Below, piece by piece: positions 1 through 9,339 of a stretch of DNA of 64,000 bases. Source of the DNA: Flavobacterium profundi (lineage in GTDB: Bacteria > Bacteroidota > Bacteroidia > Flavobacteriales > Flavobacteriaceae); NCBI RefSeq assembly GCF_006491645.1, contig NZ_VDCZ01000002.1, positions 186,001-250,000 of the forward strand, in the 5' to 3' direction. The stretch's first letter is position 1. Each line of letters begins with the position of its first letter. The translations under genes were made by a program, and so were the position numbers. Under the pieces are notes generated by a model that worked only from the letters and a program-made list of their open reading frames with translations, was not told the DNA's origin and made no database searches.

Positions 1-466
1 CGTTTTCAGAAAGTAATTTTCCTTTATTTTTTTTATCCAAAGGATTTCTTGTATTTGATGCAAAACTTTGCAATAAAAATTCTAAAACACTTGCATTTTT
101 AATGACAATTGGCTTAAAAACAGCAATAGGAATAGCATATATGATTGATTCTTCTCGAGCCTTAGCATTCATCAAATAATTGTCTTTGGCAAAAAAAGGT
201 CGAAGGCCTAATATATCACCTTCATCACATTTATCAATTAAAACATCATCCGAATCTGATGTAATACTTAATCCAATAGCACCAGAAGCAACTACATAAA
301 AGAAATCATGTGTTTCGTCATTTACTTTAAATAAATAATCATTTTTTTCAAGATATAGAACACTTATACTTTGTGCTATTGTAAATAAATTTTCATCATC
401 TATACTTTTAAAAGGGTGAAACTTTTTTAAAAAATCATGAATTCTTTCTGCAATTGCATTTTTCAT
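1..466 (-). CDS. cyclic-nucleotide-binding domain protein, probable DUF294-type nucleotidyltransferase (partial, 5' end only)
   Basis: The reading frame starts at the ATG complementary to 464-466 and stays open to the left edge, about 155 residues. What is visible is a cNMP-binding (CAP_ED) fold: hydrophobic strands, then the glycine-rich turn DEGDILGLRPFF at about residues 87-98, then a run that would lead into the next domain. Start and layout (MKNAIAERIHDFLKKFHPF) resemble the Bacteroidota proteins that carry cNMP-binding, CBS and DUF294 nucleotidyltransferase domains in that order; the later domains lie outside the window, so this assignment comes from family resemblance. It is divergent to the pectin operon and probably unrelated to it. 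A Crp-type regulator is the alternative. Confidence 0.7.
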   Translation of the reverse strand, partial: MKNAIAERIHDFLKKFHPFKSIDDENLFTIAQSISVLYLEKNDYLFKVNDETHDFFYVVASGAIGLSITSDSDDVLIDKCDEGDILGLRPFFAKDNYLMNAKAREESIIYAIPIAVFKPIVIKNASVLEFLLQSFASNTRNPLDKKNKGKLLSEN

Positions 467-675
467 ATACTTAAGACTCTCAATTGAACATTTAAATATA
501 ATAGATTTTTATATATAATAGCGTTTAAAAAAAGATATTTTTCTGATATCAGAAAAATATTTAATCAAGAGATTATCTCTTGAATTATATAGCAAAAAAA
601 CACCCTTTATTTTATGACATCTGTTAAAAAATGTGATTATTTTTTCAAAAAATTATTTTTATTAAAAAAAAATAG

Positions 676-697
676 TACTTTTACGTAATCGATTACG
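676..697 (+). promoter_or_regulatory. promoter with LacI-type operator before kduI (site 1 of 5)
   Basis: A perfect 14-bp palindrome CGTAATCGATTACG lies at 684-697, ending 15 bp before the kduI ATG at 713. A Bacteroidota-like -7 box TACTTTTA (7 of 8 to TAnnTTTG) sits directly in front at 676-683, so a bound repressor would cover the transcription start. The central CG and the even symmetry are typical for LacI-family operators. The same core recurs at 12219, 18891, 23558 and 30484. The rest of the 467-675 gap is AT-rich and shows nothing else that can be supported. Confidence 0.75.
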
Positions 698-712
698 AAA
701 ATATTTTAGATA

Positions 713-1549
713 ATGATTACAACAGATTTTAGATATGCCTGTCATCCAAATGATGCTAGAAAATATGATACCGATGAAATAAGAAAACAATTCTTAATTG
801 AAAACCTTTTTCTACCCGATAAAATACAATTAACATACTCCATGTATGATAGATATATTGTAGGAGGAATTATGCCAGTAAAAGAAAGCTTACATTTGCA
901 AAGTATTCCGTATTTAAAATCTGAAAACTTTTTGGATAGAAGAGAATTAGGCATCATCAACGTAGGAGGAAAAGGTAAAGTTACGGTAGATGGAGAAGTA
1001 TATGAATTAAATAAAAAAGAAGCTTTATATATTGGATCTGGAGCAATTTCTGTTTTGTTTTCAAGTATTGATAAAAATCCTGCCTTGTTTTATATTAATT
1101 CTGCACCAGCTCATAAACATTTTCCAACTAAAAAGGTTACCAAAGAAAATGCAGAAATTGTACATTTAGGTGAAGAAAAATATTCGAATAAAAGAATCAT
1201 TAATAAACTGTTAGTGAATAGTGTAGTTGAGACTTGTCAATTGCAAATGGGTTTAACGGAACTTTTGCCAGGTAATGTTTGGAATACCATGCCAGCACAT
1301 ACTCATAATAGAAGAATGGAAGCCTATTTCTATTTTGATTTAGAAGATGGACAAACCATAGCTCATTTTATGGGTGAACCCGAACATACCAGACATCTAT
1401 TTTTACAAAATAACCAAGCTGTTTTATCTCCAGAATGGTCAATTCATTCAGGATCTGGAACCTCTAATTATTCCTTTATTTGGGGAATGGCTGGCGAAAA
1501 TTTAGATTATGGAGATATGGATATTGTAGCACCTAACCAATTAAAATAA
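713..1549 (+). CDS. kduI: 5-keto-4-deoxyuronate isomerase KduI
   Basis: Isomerises 4-deoxy-L-threo-5-hexosulose uronate (DKI) to 3-deoxy-D-glycero-2,5-hexodiulosonate in cytoplasmic pectin catabolism. At 278 residues it has the family's usual length. The double cupin fold shows its metal-binding cluster in the second half: PAHTHNRRMEAYFYF at about residues 194-208 supplies two His and one Glu, and a further His (SIHSG) lies about 40 residues later, matching the zinc site of E. coli KduI. It is the first gene of the operon, directly behind operator site 1, and its stop is separated from kduD by one base. The assignment is secure from motif, length and partner genes. Confidence 0.96.
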   Translation: MITTDFRYACHPNDARKYDTDEIRKQFLIENLFLPDKIQLTYSMYDRYIVGGIMPVKESLHLQSIPYLKSENFLDRRELGIINVGGKGKVTVDGEVYELNKKEALYIGSGAISVLFSSIDKNPALFYINSAPAHKHFPTKKVTKENAEIVHLGEEKYSNKRIINKLLVNSVVETCQLQMGLTELLPGNVWNTMPAHTHNRRMEAYFYFDLEDGQTIAHFMGEPEHTRHLFLQNNQAVLSPEWSIHSGSGTSNYSFIWGMAGENLDYGDMDIVAPNQLK

Positions 1550-1550
1550 G

Positions 1551-2336
1551 ATGAATTTATTTGATTTAAAAGGAAAAAGAGCTTTAATAACAGGTGGAAC
1601 CCATGGCTTAGGTATGGCTATGGCGGAAGGATTAGCAAACGCTGGAGCTGAATTAATAATTACGGGTACTACACCTGCAAAAATGGAAGAAGCTTTAAAT
1701 TATTATAAAGGTAAAGGATATACCGCTTCCGGTTATTTGTTTGATGTTACCAATGAATTAGATGCTGCCAAATATTTTTCAATAATTACGAAAGAAATAG
1801 GAGACATACACATCTTGGTTAATAATGCAGGAATTATAAAAAGAGAATTAGCAGTTAGTATGCCGGTATCCGATTTTAGAAAAGTAATTGATGTGGATTT
1901 AGTTGGTCCCTTTATAATGTCTCAATTAGTAGCGAAACAAATGATTGAAAGAAGAGAAGGTAAAATTATTAATATCTGTTCCATGATGAGTGAACTAGGT
2001 CGCAATACGGTTTCAGCTTATGCAGCGGCAAAGGGTGGTTTAAAAATGCTTACAAAGAATTTGGCCACAGAATGGGCAAAATATAATATACAAGTTAATG
2101 GAATAGGACCTGGATATTTTGCTACCTCACAAACGGAACCAATTCGTGTAGATGGACATCCTTTTAATGATTTCATAATTAATAGAACGCCTGCAGCTAG
2201 ATGGGGAAATCCTGATGATTTAGCTGGAACAGTCATTTTTTTAGCCTCTAAAGCAAGTGATTTTGTAAATGGTCAAATTATATATGTTGATGGTGGCATA
2301 TTGGCTACTATTGGTAAACCTTCTAACGAAGACTAA
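1551..2336 (+). CDS. kduD: 2-dehydro-3-deoxy-D-gluconate 5-dehydrogenase KduD
   Basis: NAD-dependent short-chain dehydrogenase that reduces 2,5-diketo-3-deoxygluconate to 2-keto-3-deoxygluconate (KDG). The 261-residue protein shows the classical SDR marks: cofactor loop TGGTHGLG near residues 15-22, NNAG near 91-94, catalytic Ser (CSMMSE) near 143 and YAAAK near 157-161. It starts one base after the kduI stop, so translation is probably coupled. KduI followed by KduD is the standard order in pectin loci, which supports this over a general gluconate dehydrogenase. Confidence 0.95.
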   Translation: MNLFDLKGKRALITGGTHGLGMAMAEGLANAGAELIITGTTPAKMEEALNYYKGKGYTASGYLFDVTNELDAAKYFSIITKEIGDIHILVNNAGIIKRELAVSMPVSDFRKVIDVDLVGPFIMSQLVAKQMIERREGKIINICSMMSELGRNTVSAYAAAKGGLKMLTKNLATEWAKYNIQVNGIGPGYFATSQTEPIRVDGHPFNDFIINRTPAARWGNPDDLAGTVIFLASKASDFVNGQIIYVDGGILATIGKPSNED

Positions 2337-2346
2337 TTTTATTAAA

Positions 2347-3747
2347 ATGAGTAAGCACTTTATACACGATAATTTTCTATTAGAAAATAAATATGCAGAA
2401 GAATTGTATCATAACTATTCTAAAAACCAACCTATTATAGATTATCACAATCATTTATCTCCTCAATTAATTGCAGAGAATCATGTTTTTGAAAATATAA
2501 CTAAAGTTTGGATTAATGGAGATCATTATAAATGGAGAGCCATGCGTACTTTAGGAATTAATGAACAATTTATAACAGGTAATGCTACCGATAGAGAGAA
2601 ATTTCAACAATGGGGAAAAACCGTTCCTTATACTATGCGAAATCCTTTGTATCATTGGACACATTTAGAATTAGCGCGCTATTTTGACATCTACGAATTA
2701 TTAAATGAAAAAACGGCTAATGCTATCTATGATGTAGCAACTGAAAAAATAAAAACAAATGCTTTTAGTACTCAAAACTTACTACGAAAAGTAAATGCAG
2801 AGTTCGTATGTACTACAGAAGACCCAATTGATAACTTAAAGTATCATAAGCAAATAGCAAAAAGTAATTTTGAAATAAAAGTAAGTACCGCATTTAGACC
2901 TGATAAAGCTATTTTAATATCTAATGAAGGTTATAACGATTACTTAGATACTTTGGCTACCGTTTCAGGAATAGAAATTAATTCGTACACCAACTTATGT
3001 GAAGCGCTTCTAAAAAGGATGCATTATTTTAATGAAAATGGCTGTAGACTTTCTGATCATGGTTTAGAACATATTTATTTTGAAAATTTTACAGAAAATG
3101 AGATTGATTCTATCTTTAAAAGAAAGCGTCAAAATGGAGTATTAAACCAAGAGGAAATTTTAAAGTTTCAAAGTGCTATTTTATTATTTCTTTCAGAATC
3201 TTATCATGAATTAGGTTGGGTTCAGCAATTTCATTTGGGTGCTTTGCGAAATAATAATGCGCGCATGCACCACATTTTAGGACCAGATACCGGTTGGGAT
3301 TCCATTGGGGATTATGCACAAGCTCAAAAATTATCAGCTTTTTTAAATGCTTTAGATAGTAATGATAAATTGACAAAAACAATTATTTATAATTTAAATC
3401 CCTCTGATAATGAAGTAATGGCGACAATGATTGGTAATTTTAATGATGGAAGTATAAAAGGGAAAGTGCAATTTGGGTCTGGATGGTGGTTTCTAGATCA
3501 AAAAGACGGAATGACCAAACAATTGAATGCATTATCCAACATGGGTTTAATTAGTTGTTTTATAGGGATGTTAACCGATTCTAGAAGTTTCTTATCTTTC
3601 CCTAGACATGAATATTTTAGAAGAATTTTATGTAATCTTTTAGGAGATGAAATTCAAAGAGGCGAATTGCCAAATGAAATGGAATGGATTGGTAAAATGG
3701 TAGCCGATATTAGTTATCATAATGCCAAAGAATATTTTAATTTTTAA
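2347..3747 (+). CDS. uxaC: glucuronate/galacturonate isomerase UxaC
   Basis: Converts D-galacturonate to D-tagaturonate (and glucuronate to fructuronate), the first step for saturated hexuronates. The 466-residue product fits the family (about 470). The amidohydrolase-like metal site IDYHNHLSP is near residues 31-39, and the motif GWDSIGDYAQ is present in the second half. The frame is open further upstream to 2269, but that would run inside kduD. The ATG at 2347, ten bases after the kduD stop, gives the typical N-terminus MSKHFIHDNFLL and is the chosen start. With uxaB and uxaA downstream the route to KDG is complete. Confidence 0.96.
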   Translation: MSKHFIHDNFLLENKYAEELYHNYSKNQPIIDYHNHLSPQLIAENHVFENITKVWINGDHYKWRAMRTLGINEQFITGNATDREKFQQWGKTVPYTMRNPLYHWTHLELARYFDIYELLNEKTANAIYDVATEKIKTNAFSTQNLLRKVNAEFVCTTEDPIDNLKYHKQIAKSNFEIKVSTAFRPDKAILISNEGYNDYLDTLATVSGIEINSYTNLCEALLKRMHYFNENGCRLSDHGLEHIYFENFTENEIDSIFKRKRQNGVLNQEEILKFQSAILLFLSESYHELGWVQQFHLGALRNNNARMHHILGPDTGWDSIGDYAQAQKLSAFLNALDSNDKLTKTIIYNLNPSDNEVMATMIGNFNDGSIKGKVQFGSGWWFLDQKDGMTKQLNALSNMGLISCFIGMLTDSRSFLSFPRHEYFRRILCNLLGDEIQRGELPNEMEWIGKMVADISYHNAKEYFNF

Positions 3748-3751
3748 AAGC

Positions 3752-4099
3752 ATGTCAAGAACAACACTATTTTTTAATGATGATAGTATTAGTTGGGAAT
3801 ATGTAACCGATAAAATCCAAAGAAAAATAATGGGTTTTGATGAAACTATGATGATGGTTAAAGTTCAATTTGAAACAGGAGGGATTGGAACCTTACATTC
3901 TCATGAACATACACAAATTACCTACATAACAGAAGGGGTTTTTGAAGTGATTATTGAAAATGAAACCAAAACCCTACAAGGTGGTGATTCATTTTTTATT
4001 CCATCCAATGTTAGGCATGGCGTGATTTGTAAAAAAGCAGGAATTTTAATTGATGTTTTTCACCCTATGAGAAACGATTTTATTACTAATGAAACATAG
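3752..4099 (+). CDS. kdgF: KdgF-type cupin, unsaturated galacturonate linearising enzyme
   Basis: Single-domain cupin of 115 residues. The metal site is readable as His49-x-His51 with Gln55 a few residues on, and His89 in the second cupin motif (PSNVRHG), the pattern known for KdgF, which turns cyclic 4,5-unsaturated galacturonate into the linear keturonate DKI. The start chosen is ATG 3752, four bases after the uxaC stop; an upstream ATG at 3722 would overlap uxaC. Its place between uxaC and kdgK matches a role feeding KduI. A plain cupin of unknown function is the alternative, but context makes KdgF likely. Confidence 0.85.
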   Translation: MSRTTLFFNDDSISWEYVTDKIQRKIMGFDETMMMVKVQFETGGIGTLHSHEHTQITYITEGVFEVIIENETKTLQGGDSFFIPSNVRHGVICKKAGILIDVFHPMRNDFITNET

Positions 4100-4101
4100 A
4101 A

Positions 4102-5124
4102 ATGAATACAGTAGTTAGTTTTGGAGAAATAATGTTGCGTTTGTCAACTGAAAGGCATTTGCGATTCAGCCAGTCAAAAAGTTTTGCAGCGTCTTATGGT
4201 GGTGGTGAATTTAATGTCGCTGTTTCGTTAGCGAATTATGGCATTGAGTCAGAATTTGTAACGCGCATACCTGACAATGAAATAGGGCATTGTGCCTTAA
4301 AAGAAATGCGTAAAATGAATGTTACTTCTGAAAATGTTCTTTTTGGAGGTGATCGATTAGGTATTTATTTTTTAGAAACTGGAGCAGGAAATAGAGGCAG
4401 TAATGTCGTTTATGATAGAGCTAATAGTGCAATTGCAACCATACAACCTGGAACTTTTGATTGGGAAAAAATTCTAAAAGGTAAAACATGGTTTCATTGG
4501 AGTGGCATTACTCCCGCAATTTCACAAAATGCTGCTGACGAGTGTTTGCTAGCTATTAAAACGGCTCATAAATTAGGTCTAACCATTTCATGTGACTTAA
4601 ATTATCGCTCTAAACTATGGAAATATGGTAAAACTCCTGCTGATATTATGCCTGAATTACTTCAATATTGTCATGTGATTTTAGGAGATATAGATACGGC
4701 TTATTTTATGCTGGGAAAAGAAAAAGTAGCTCCTAATTACACAGATGAAAATGCATTACCTAGTTTGTATGAAAAGCTTTTTGATCATTGTACGAATTTA
4801 AAAATAGCGGCTACCACCTTACGTTATTCCATTAACGCATCTCATCAAAAAATTGGAGGTATTTTATATGATGGGGAAAAAATTTATAAAGCAGCAGTTA
4901 AAGAAGTTACACCAGTTGTCGATAGAGTAGGTACGGGTGATGCCTTTATGGGAGGATTAATTTATGGGTTATTAAATCCATCCTTTGAGAATCAAAAAAC
5001 ATTAGAATTTGCAGTTGCTGCTTGCTGTTTAAAACATACTATTGTGGGGGATTATAATTTAGCTACTTTAGAAGAAATTGAGCATATTATTGAAGGAGAT
5101 GGTTCTGCAAAAGTATCTCGTTAA
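4102..5124 (+). CDS. kdgK: 2-keto-3-deoxygluconate kinase KdgK
   Basis: PfkB/ribokinase-family sugar kinase phosphorylating KDG to KDPG, the point where the saturated and unsaturated uronate branches have merged. At 340 residues it is normal in length. Visible marks are the N-terminal substrate region SYGGGEFNVAVSLANYG near residues 32-48 and the PfkB signature DRVGTGDAFMGGL near residues 274-286, with the catalytic Asp in GTGDAF. Its ATG follows the cupin stop by two bases. The neighbouring kdgA supplies the next step. Confidence 0.95.
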   Translation: MNTVVSFGEIMLRLSTERHLRFSQSKSFAASYGGGEFNVAVSLANYGIESEFVTRIPDNEIGHCALKEMRKMNVTSENVLFGGDRLGIYFLETGAGNRGSNVVYDRANSAIATIQPGTFDWEKILKGKTWFHWSGITPAISQNAADECLLAIKTAHKLGLTISCDLNYRSKLWKYGKTPADIMPELLQYCHVILGDIDTAYFMLGKEKVAPNYTDENALPSLYEKLFDHCTNLKIAATTLRYSINASHQKIGGILYDGEKIYKAAVKEVTPVVDRVGTGDAFMGGLIYGLLNPSFENQKTLEFAVAACCLKHTIVGDYNLATLEEIEHIIEGDGSAKVSR

Positions 5125-5143
5125 ATAGCTTAAATTTAAAAAG

Positions 5144-5662
5144 ATGATTACATTAAAGAAAATATCGCATTTAACAGGTTTTTCCATTTCAACGGTTTCT
5201 AAAGCCTTGAATGATAAGGATGATATCAATCACGATACCAAAAAAATAATTCAAGATTATGCTTGTAAAATCAATTATAAGCCTAATAAAAACGCTCTGG
5301 CGCTTCGAGGTTGTAAATCCTATATTGTAGCGGTTATTGTACCGAAAATAAATGACTCCATTTATAGTGATATTCTTTGTGAATTAGAATTAAGTGCTAC
5401 AAAATTCGGATATCGAATCATGTTATTTCAATCTTTCGAAGAAATTAATAAAGTGACCGAATATTTGTACGATGTAAATGATGGGAGTGTGGATGCGGCA
5501 ATCGTTTTTTCAGAATTTGACGAAAAAATTATCCGTTACAAACATGCTCCAAATAAAAATATTCCTGTTGCATGTATACAAATTCAAAAAGAAGAAAGTA
5601 ATAGAGTTTCTAAAAACTATTGCTTATCCATTTTCGAAAATTTATTAAAAAATATAAAATAG
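5144..5662 (+). CDS. truncated LacI-family transcriptional regulator
   Basis: This 172-residue product has an intact LacI-type DNA-binding head (LKKISHLTGFSISTVSKALN near residues 4-23, hinge KNALALRGCKSYIVAVIVP near 54-72) and the N-terminal subdomain of the sugar-binding domain, then stops. LacI proteins are usually about 335-345 residues, so the C-terminal subdomain with much of the effector and dimer surface is missing. No remnant follows, because kdgA begins two bases after the stop. It lies 19 bp behind kdgK in the operon. It may be a decayed paralogue of the regulator at 10984, or a short DNA-binding modulator. I cannot tell which from sequence alone. Confidence 0.75.
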   Translation: MITLKKISHLTGFSISTVSKALNDKDDINHDTKKIIQDYACKINYKPNKNALALRGCKSYIVAVIVPKINDSIYSDILCELELSATKFGYRIMLFQSFEEINKVTEYLYDVNDGSVDAAIVFSEFDEKIIRYKHAPNKNIPVACIQIQKEESNRVSKNYCLSIFENLLKNIK

Positions 5663-5664
5663 TT

Positions 5665-6333
5665 ATGGCTCAATTTACTCGTATTGAAGTATTTCAGAAA
5701 ATGAAAGAAACGGGCTTAGTACCATTGTACTATAACGCGGACATTGAAATTTGTAAAAAAGTAATAAAAGCTTGCTATGATGGTGGTGCGCGCTTATTTG
5801 AATTTACCTCAAGAGGTGATTTTGCACATCACGTTTTTACAGACTTAATGCATTATACCACAAAAGAATTACCCGGAATGATTTTGGGTGTAGGCTCAGT
5901 AACAGATGCAGCAGCAGCATCTTTATATATGCTATTGGGAGCCAATTTTATTGTAACTCCTGTTTTAAGAGAAGATATTGCAATTGTTTGTAACCGAAGA
6001 AAAGTGTTATGGTCACCAGGTTGTGGCTCTTTAACAGAAATAGCCAAAGCAGAAGAACTAGGTTGTGAAATTGTAAAACTATTTCCAGGTGATATCTACG
6101 GTCCAAATTTTGTTAAAAGCGCTTTGGCACCGCAGCCATGGACTGCTATTATGCCTACTGGTGGAGTTTCTCCAAATGAAAAAAATCTAAGCAGCTGGTT
6201 TCAAGCAGGAGTAACATGTGTTGGAATGGGTTCACAATTAATTTCTCACGAAATTATTAAGAATCAAGAGTATATTGTACTTACCAATCAAGTAAAAAAT
6301 ACTTTGGCCATTATTCAAAAAATAAGAAAATAA
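5665..6333 (+). CDS. kdgA: KDPG aldolase KdgA (Eda-type)
   Basis: Class I aldolase splitting 2-keto-3-deoxy-6-phosphogluconate into pyruvate and glyceraldehyde-3-phosphate, the exit of the pathway. The start at ATG 5665 (MAQFTRIEVFQ) gives 222 residues, the usual length; an upstream ATG at 5620 would lie inside the lacI-like gene. The conserved FEFTSRG (general acid/base Glu) is near residue 47, the Schiff-base Lys is in EIVKLFPG near 140, and the phosphate-binding PTGGVSP near 162-168. It begins two bases after the truncated regulator's stop. Confidence 0.93.
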   Translation: MAQFTRIEVFQKMKETGLVPLYYNADIEICKKVIKACYDGGARLFEFTSRGDFAHHVFTDLMHYTTKELPGMILGVGSVTDAAAASLYMLLGANFIVTPVLREDIAIVCNRRKVLWSPGCGSLTEIAKAEELGCEIVKLFPGDIYGPNFVKSALAPQPWTAIMPTGGVSPNEKNLSSWFQAGVTCVGMGSQLISHEIIKNQEYIVLTNQVKNTLAIIQKIRK

Positions 6334-6371
6334 TACAATCTATTAAAAAATAGAGCTAAATACAAAATAGT

Positions 6372-7820
6372 ATGAGTGAAATAACTCCAAAAAAGACCAG
6401 TCATTTTAGATGGACCATTTGCGGACTTCTATTCATTGCAACAACAATTAACTACTTGGACCGACAAGTGCTTTCCTTAACTTGGAAAGATTATATCGCT
6501 CCCGAATTTCATTGGACAAATAACGACTACGGAAATATAACTGCTTTATTTTCAATATTTTATGCAATATCTTTATTGTTTGCTGGACGATTTGTAGATG
6601 TTATGGATACCAAAAAAGGCTTTTTATGGGCTATAGGTGTTTGGTCTGTAGGAGCTTGTTTACATGCATTTGCTGGTATTGCAACTTCAGGATACATTAC
6701 GGGAAGCTGGTTTGTTGGTTTTCAAGAAGCAAAAGATACTATTGAAACTATTAACAATACTGGTTTGGTAATATCTGTCAGTGTTACATTATTCATATTT
6801 GCTCGCTTTGTACTTGCTTTAGGGGAAGCGGGTAATTTTCCTGCTGCTATTAAAACAACAGCCGAATATTTTCCAAAGAAAGATAGAGCTTTTTCTACGA
6901 GTATTTTTAATGCAGGTGCAACAGTTGGTGCTTTAATGGCTCCATTAACTATTCCTTTCATAGCTGATGCATATGGTTGGGAAATGGCTTTTATTATTAT
7001 TGGGGCTTTAGGATTTGTTTGGATGGGATTTTGGATATTTATTTACGAAAAACCTGAAAAACATCCACGTGTTAGTCCTGCTGAATTAGCATACATACAA
7101 CAAGATACTATTTCCGACAGTAAAATCGAAGGATATGTTCCAGAATCTTCTAAAAAACCATCTTTATTAGAATGTTTTAAATACAAACAAACTTGGGCAT
7201 TTGCTTTTGGAAAATTTATGACCGACGGCGTTTGGTGGTTTTTCTTATTTTGGACCCCAGCTTATTTGAGTTCTGTATATCAAATGGACGCAACACAAGC
7301 AGCACTTCCATTGTTTGTTTTATATATGATTACGTTAATTTCAATTGTTGGAGGTTGGTTACCAACGTATTTTGTGGATAAAAAAGGAATGAATCCATAT
7401 GAAGGAAGGATGAAAGCCATGTTAATTTTTGCTTTTTTCCCACTATTAGCATTAGTAGCGCAACCTTTAGGTCATTATACCTATTGGATTCCAGTAATTA
7501 TAATTGGTATTGCTGGAGCAGCACATCAAGCATGGTCAGCCAATATTTTTACAACTGTAGGCGATATGTTTCCTAAAAAAGCCATCGCAACTGTAACTGG
7601 AATTGGAGGTCTGGCAGGTGGATTAGGTTCTACGTTAATCAATAAAGGATCAGGAGTATTATTTGATTTTAGCGAAAATACAAACATGGTATTCCTTGGA
7701 TTTAAAGGCATTGAAGCTGGATATTTCATTATTTTTTCTATCTGTGCTGTATGTTATCTAATTGGTTGGATAGTAATGAAAACTTTGGTTCCAAAATACA
7801 GTCCGATTACTAATTTATAA
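6372..7820 (+). CDS. exuT: hexuronate transporter, MFS family (ExuT-like)
   Basis: Polytopic inner-membrane protein of 482 residues with about 12 predicted membrane segments. The segment 1 end reads TINYLDRQVLSL near residues 25-36, the characteristic start of ACS-family sugar-acid symporters such as ExuT. A central hydrophilic loop (about residues 220-260) separates the two halves. It sits between kdgA and uxaB, so galacturonate or unsaturated uronates are the likely cargo. An insertion of about 25 residues between segments 3 and 4 (SGYITGSW to TIETINNTG) is longer than in E. coli ExuT, as is common in Bacteroidota members. Confidence 0.88.
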   Translation: MSEITPKKTSHFRWTICGLLFIATTINYLDRQVLSLTWKDYIAPEFHWTNNDYGNITALFSIFYAISLLFAGRFVDVMDTKKGFLWAIGVWSVGACLHAFAGIATSGYITGSWFVGFQEAKDTIETINNTGLVISVSVTLFIFARFVLALGEAGNFPAAIKTTAEYFPKKDRAFSTSIFNAGATVGALMAPLTIPFIADAYGWEMAFIIIGALGFVWMGFWIFIYEKPEKHPRVSPAELAYIQQDTISDSKIEGYVPESSKKPSLLECFKYKQTWAFAFGKFMTDGVWWFFLFWTPAYLSSVYQMDATQAALPLFVLYMITLISIVGGWLPTYFVDKKGMNPYEGRMKAMLIFAFFPLLALVAQPLGHYTYWIPVIIIGIAGAAHQAWSANIFTTVGDMFPKKAIATVTGIGGLAGGLGSTLINKGSGVLFDFSENTNMVFLGFKGIEAGYFIIFSICAVCYLIGWIVMKTLVPKYSPITNL

Positions 7821-7865
7821 ATGAACCCGTAATTACTTTATAAATAAAAAGTAAATTTTAAAGAA

Positions 7866-9329
7866 ATGGAAAATACAATAAAACAAAAATTAAATAGGGT
7901 AAGTATACAAGAACCTGTTTCTTTTCCTATCAAAGTGGTACAGTTTGGTGAAGGTAATTTCTTAAGAGCCTTTGTAGACTATGCTTTTCAAAGATTGAAT
8001 ACGGAACTCAATTTTAATGCTGGTATTGCTGTAGTACAGCCCCTTGCAGGTGGTGTAGTTCATATGCTAAATGATCAAGATGGATTATATACTTTATTCA
8101 TGAATGGTGTAAAAAAAGGGGAGAAAATTCAAGATATTGCCTTAATTAAAAATGTAGTAAAAGGGATTAATCCTTACACCGAATTTAAAAGTTTTATAGC
8201 TTTAGCTAAAGAAGAGGAGTTGCAATTTATAATTTCAAACACTACTGAAGCAGGAATCGAATTTGTAGCTACCGATTTACCAACTATGGAACCTCCAGCT
8301 TCATTTCCTGCTAAATTAGCCATTTTATTGCACGAAAGATTCCAACATTTCAAAGGTGATTTTAGCAAAGGTGTAACCATTATACCTTGTGAATTAATAA
8401 ATTATAATGCAGCTACTTTAAAGAATATTTTATTACAGTATTGTGATTTATGGAATTTGGATAACACATTCAAAACATGGTTATTAGAAGCTTGTACCTA
8501 TCACAATACTTTAGTTGATAGAATTGTACCCGGTTATCCAAAAAATGAAATAGAAGAATACGATAATAAACTAAATTATTCCGATAATTTAATTGTTACA
8601 GCAGAACCTTTCTTTCTTTGGGTAATTGAAGGAGATGAAGCTTTAAAACAAAAGTTGCCCTTTCATAAAACCGATTTGAATGTGAAAATTGTGGAGGACA
8701 TGCAAGATTTTAGAACTTTAAAAGTTCGCATTTTAAATGGAGCACATACAGCCATGGTACCGTTCTCTATTTTATATGGAAATCAAACGGTAAGAGAAAC
8801 AGTAGACGGTACATTTACAGGAAACTTTGTAGATTCAGTACTTCACGAAATTAACAGTACGCTTGACATGAATCCTACAGAGATTACGAATTATGTAGAA
8901 GAGGTGATGGATCGTTTTAGAAATCCATTTATCATTCATAAATTATCGGATATTGCTTTAAATACGGTTTCAAAATTTAAAGTAAGAGTATTGCCAAGTC
9001 TATTAACGTACGTTACCAATACTCAAGAATTACCTTTACATCTCACTTTTTCATTGGCTTGTTTAATCCAATTCTATAAGGGCGATTGGAATGGAAAAGC
9101 TTTGCCAATTAATGATAACGCTGAAATCATATCTTTTTTTAATAAGCTTTGGAAAACCAATGACTTACCTAAAATTGTCAATTCAACTTTAGAAAATAAA
9201 GATTTTTGGGAATGCAATTTACTAGAAGTAAAAGGATTAGCTGAAGCTGTTGTAACAGCTCTATCTGAAATTGAAACCAATGGAATTGATATTGGTTTTG
9301 AAAATTTTAAAATGAAATTCAATTCTTAA
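7866..9329 (+). CDS. uxaB: tagaturonate reductase / altronate oxidoreductase UxaB
   Basis: NADH-dependent reduction of tagaturonate to altronate. The 487-residue protein matches the mannitol dehydrogenase-like family: N-terminal nucleotide-binding motif QFGEGNFLRAFVDYAF near residues 26-41 and the catalytic-domain motif LRVRILNGAHTAM (here LKVRILNGAHTAM) near residues 285-297. It follows the transporter by 45 bp and precedes uxaA by 10 bp. UxuB (fructuronate reductase) is the closest alternative, but the altronate dehydratase next door favours UxaB. Confidence 0.94.
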   Translation: MENTIKQKLNRVSIQEPVSFPIKVVQFGEGNFLRAFVDYAFQRLNTELNFNAGIAVVQPLAGGVVHMLNDQDGLYTLFMNGVKKGEKIQDIALIKNVVKGINPYTEFKSFIALAKEEELQFIISNTTEAGIEFVATDLPTMEPPASFPAKLAILLHERFQHFKGDFSKGVTIIPCELINYNAATLKNILLQYCDLWNLDNTFKTWLLEACTYHNTLVDRIVPGYPKNEIEEYDNKLNYSDNLIVTAEPFFLWVIEGDEALKQKLPFHKTDLNVKIVEDMQDFRTLKVRILNGAHTAMVPFSILYGNQTVRETVDGTFTGNFVDSVLHEINSTLDMNPTEITNYVEEVMDRFRNPFIIHKLSDIALNTVSKFKVRVLPSLLTYVTNTQELPLHLTFSLACLIQFYKGDWNGKALPINDNAEIISFFNKLWKTNDLPKIVNSTLENKDFWECNLLEVKGLAEAVVTALSEIETNGIDIGFENFKMKFNS

Positions 9330-9339
9330 GAAGGTAATC

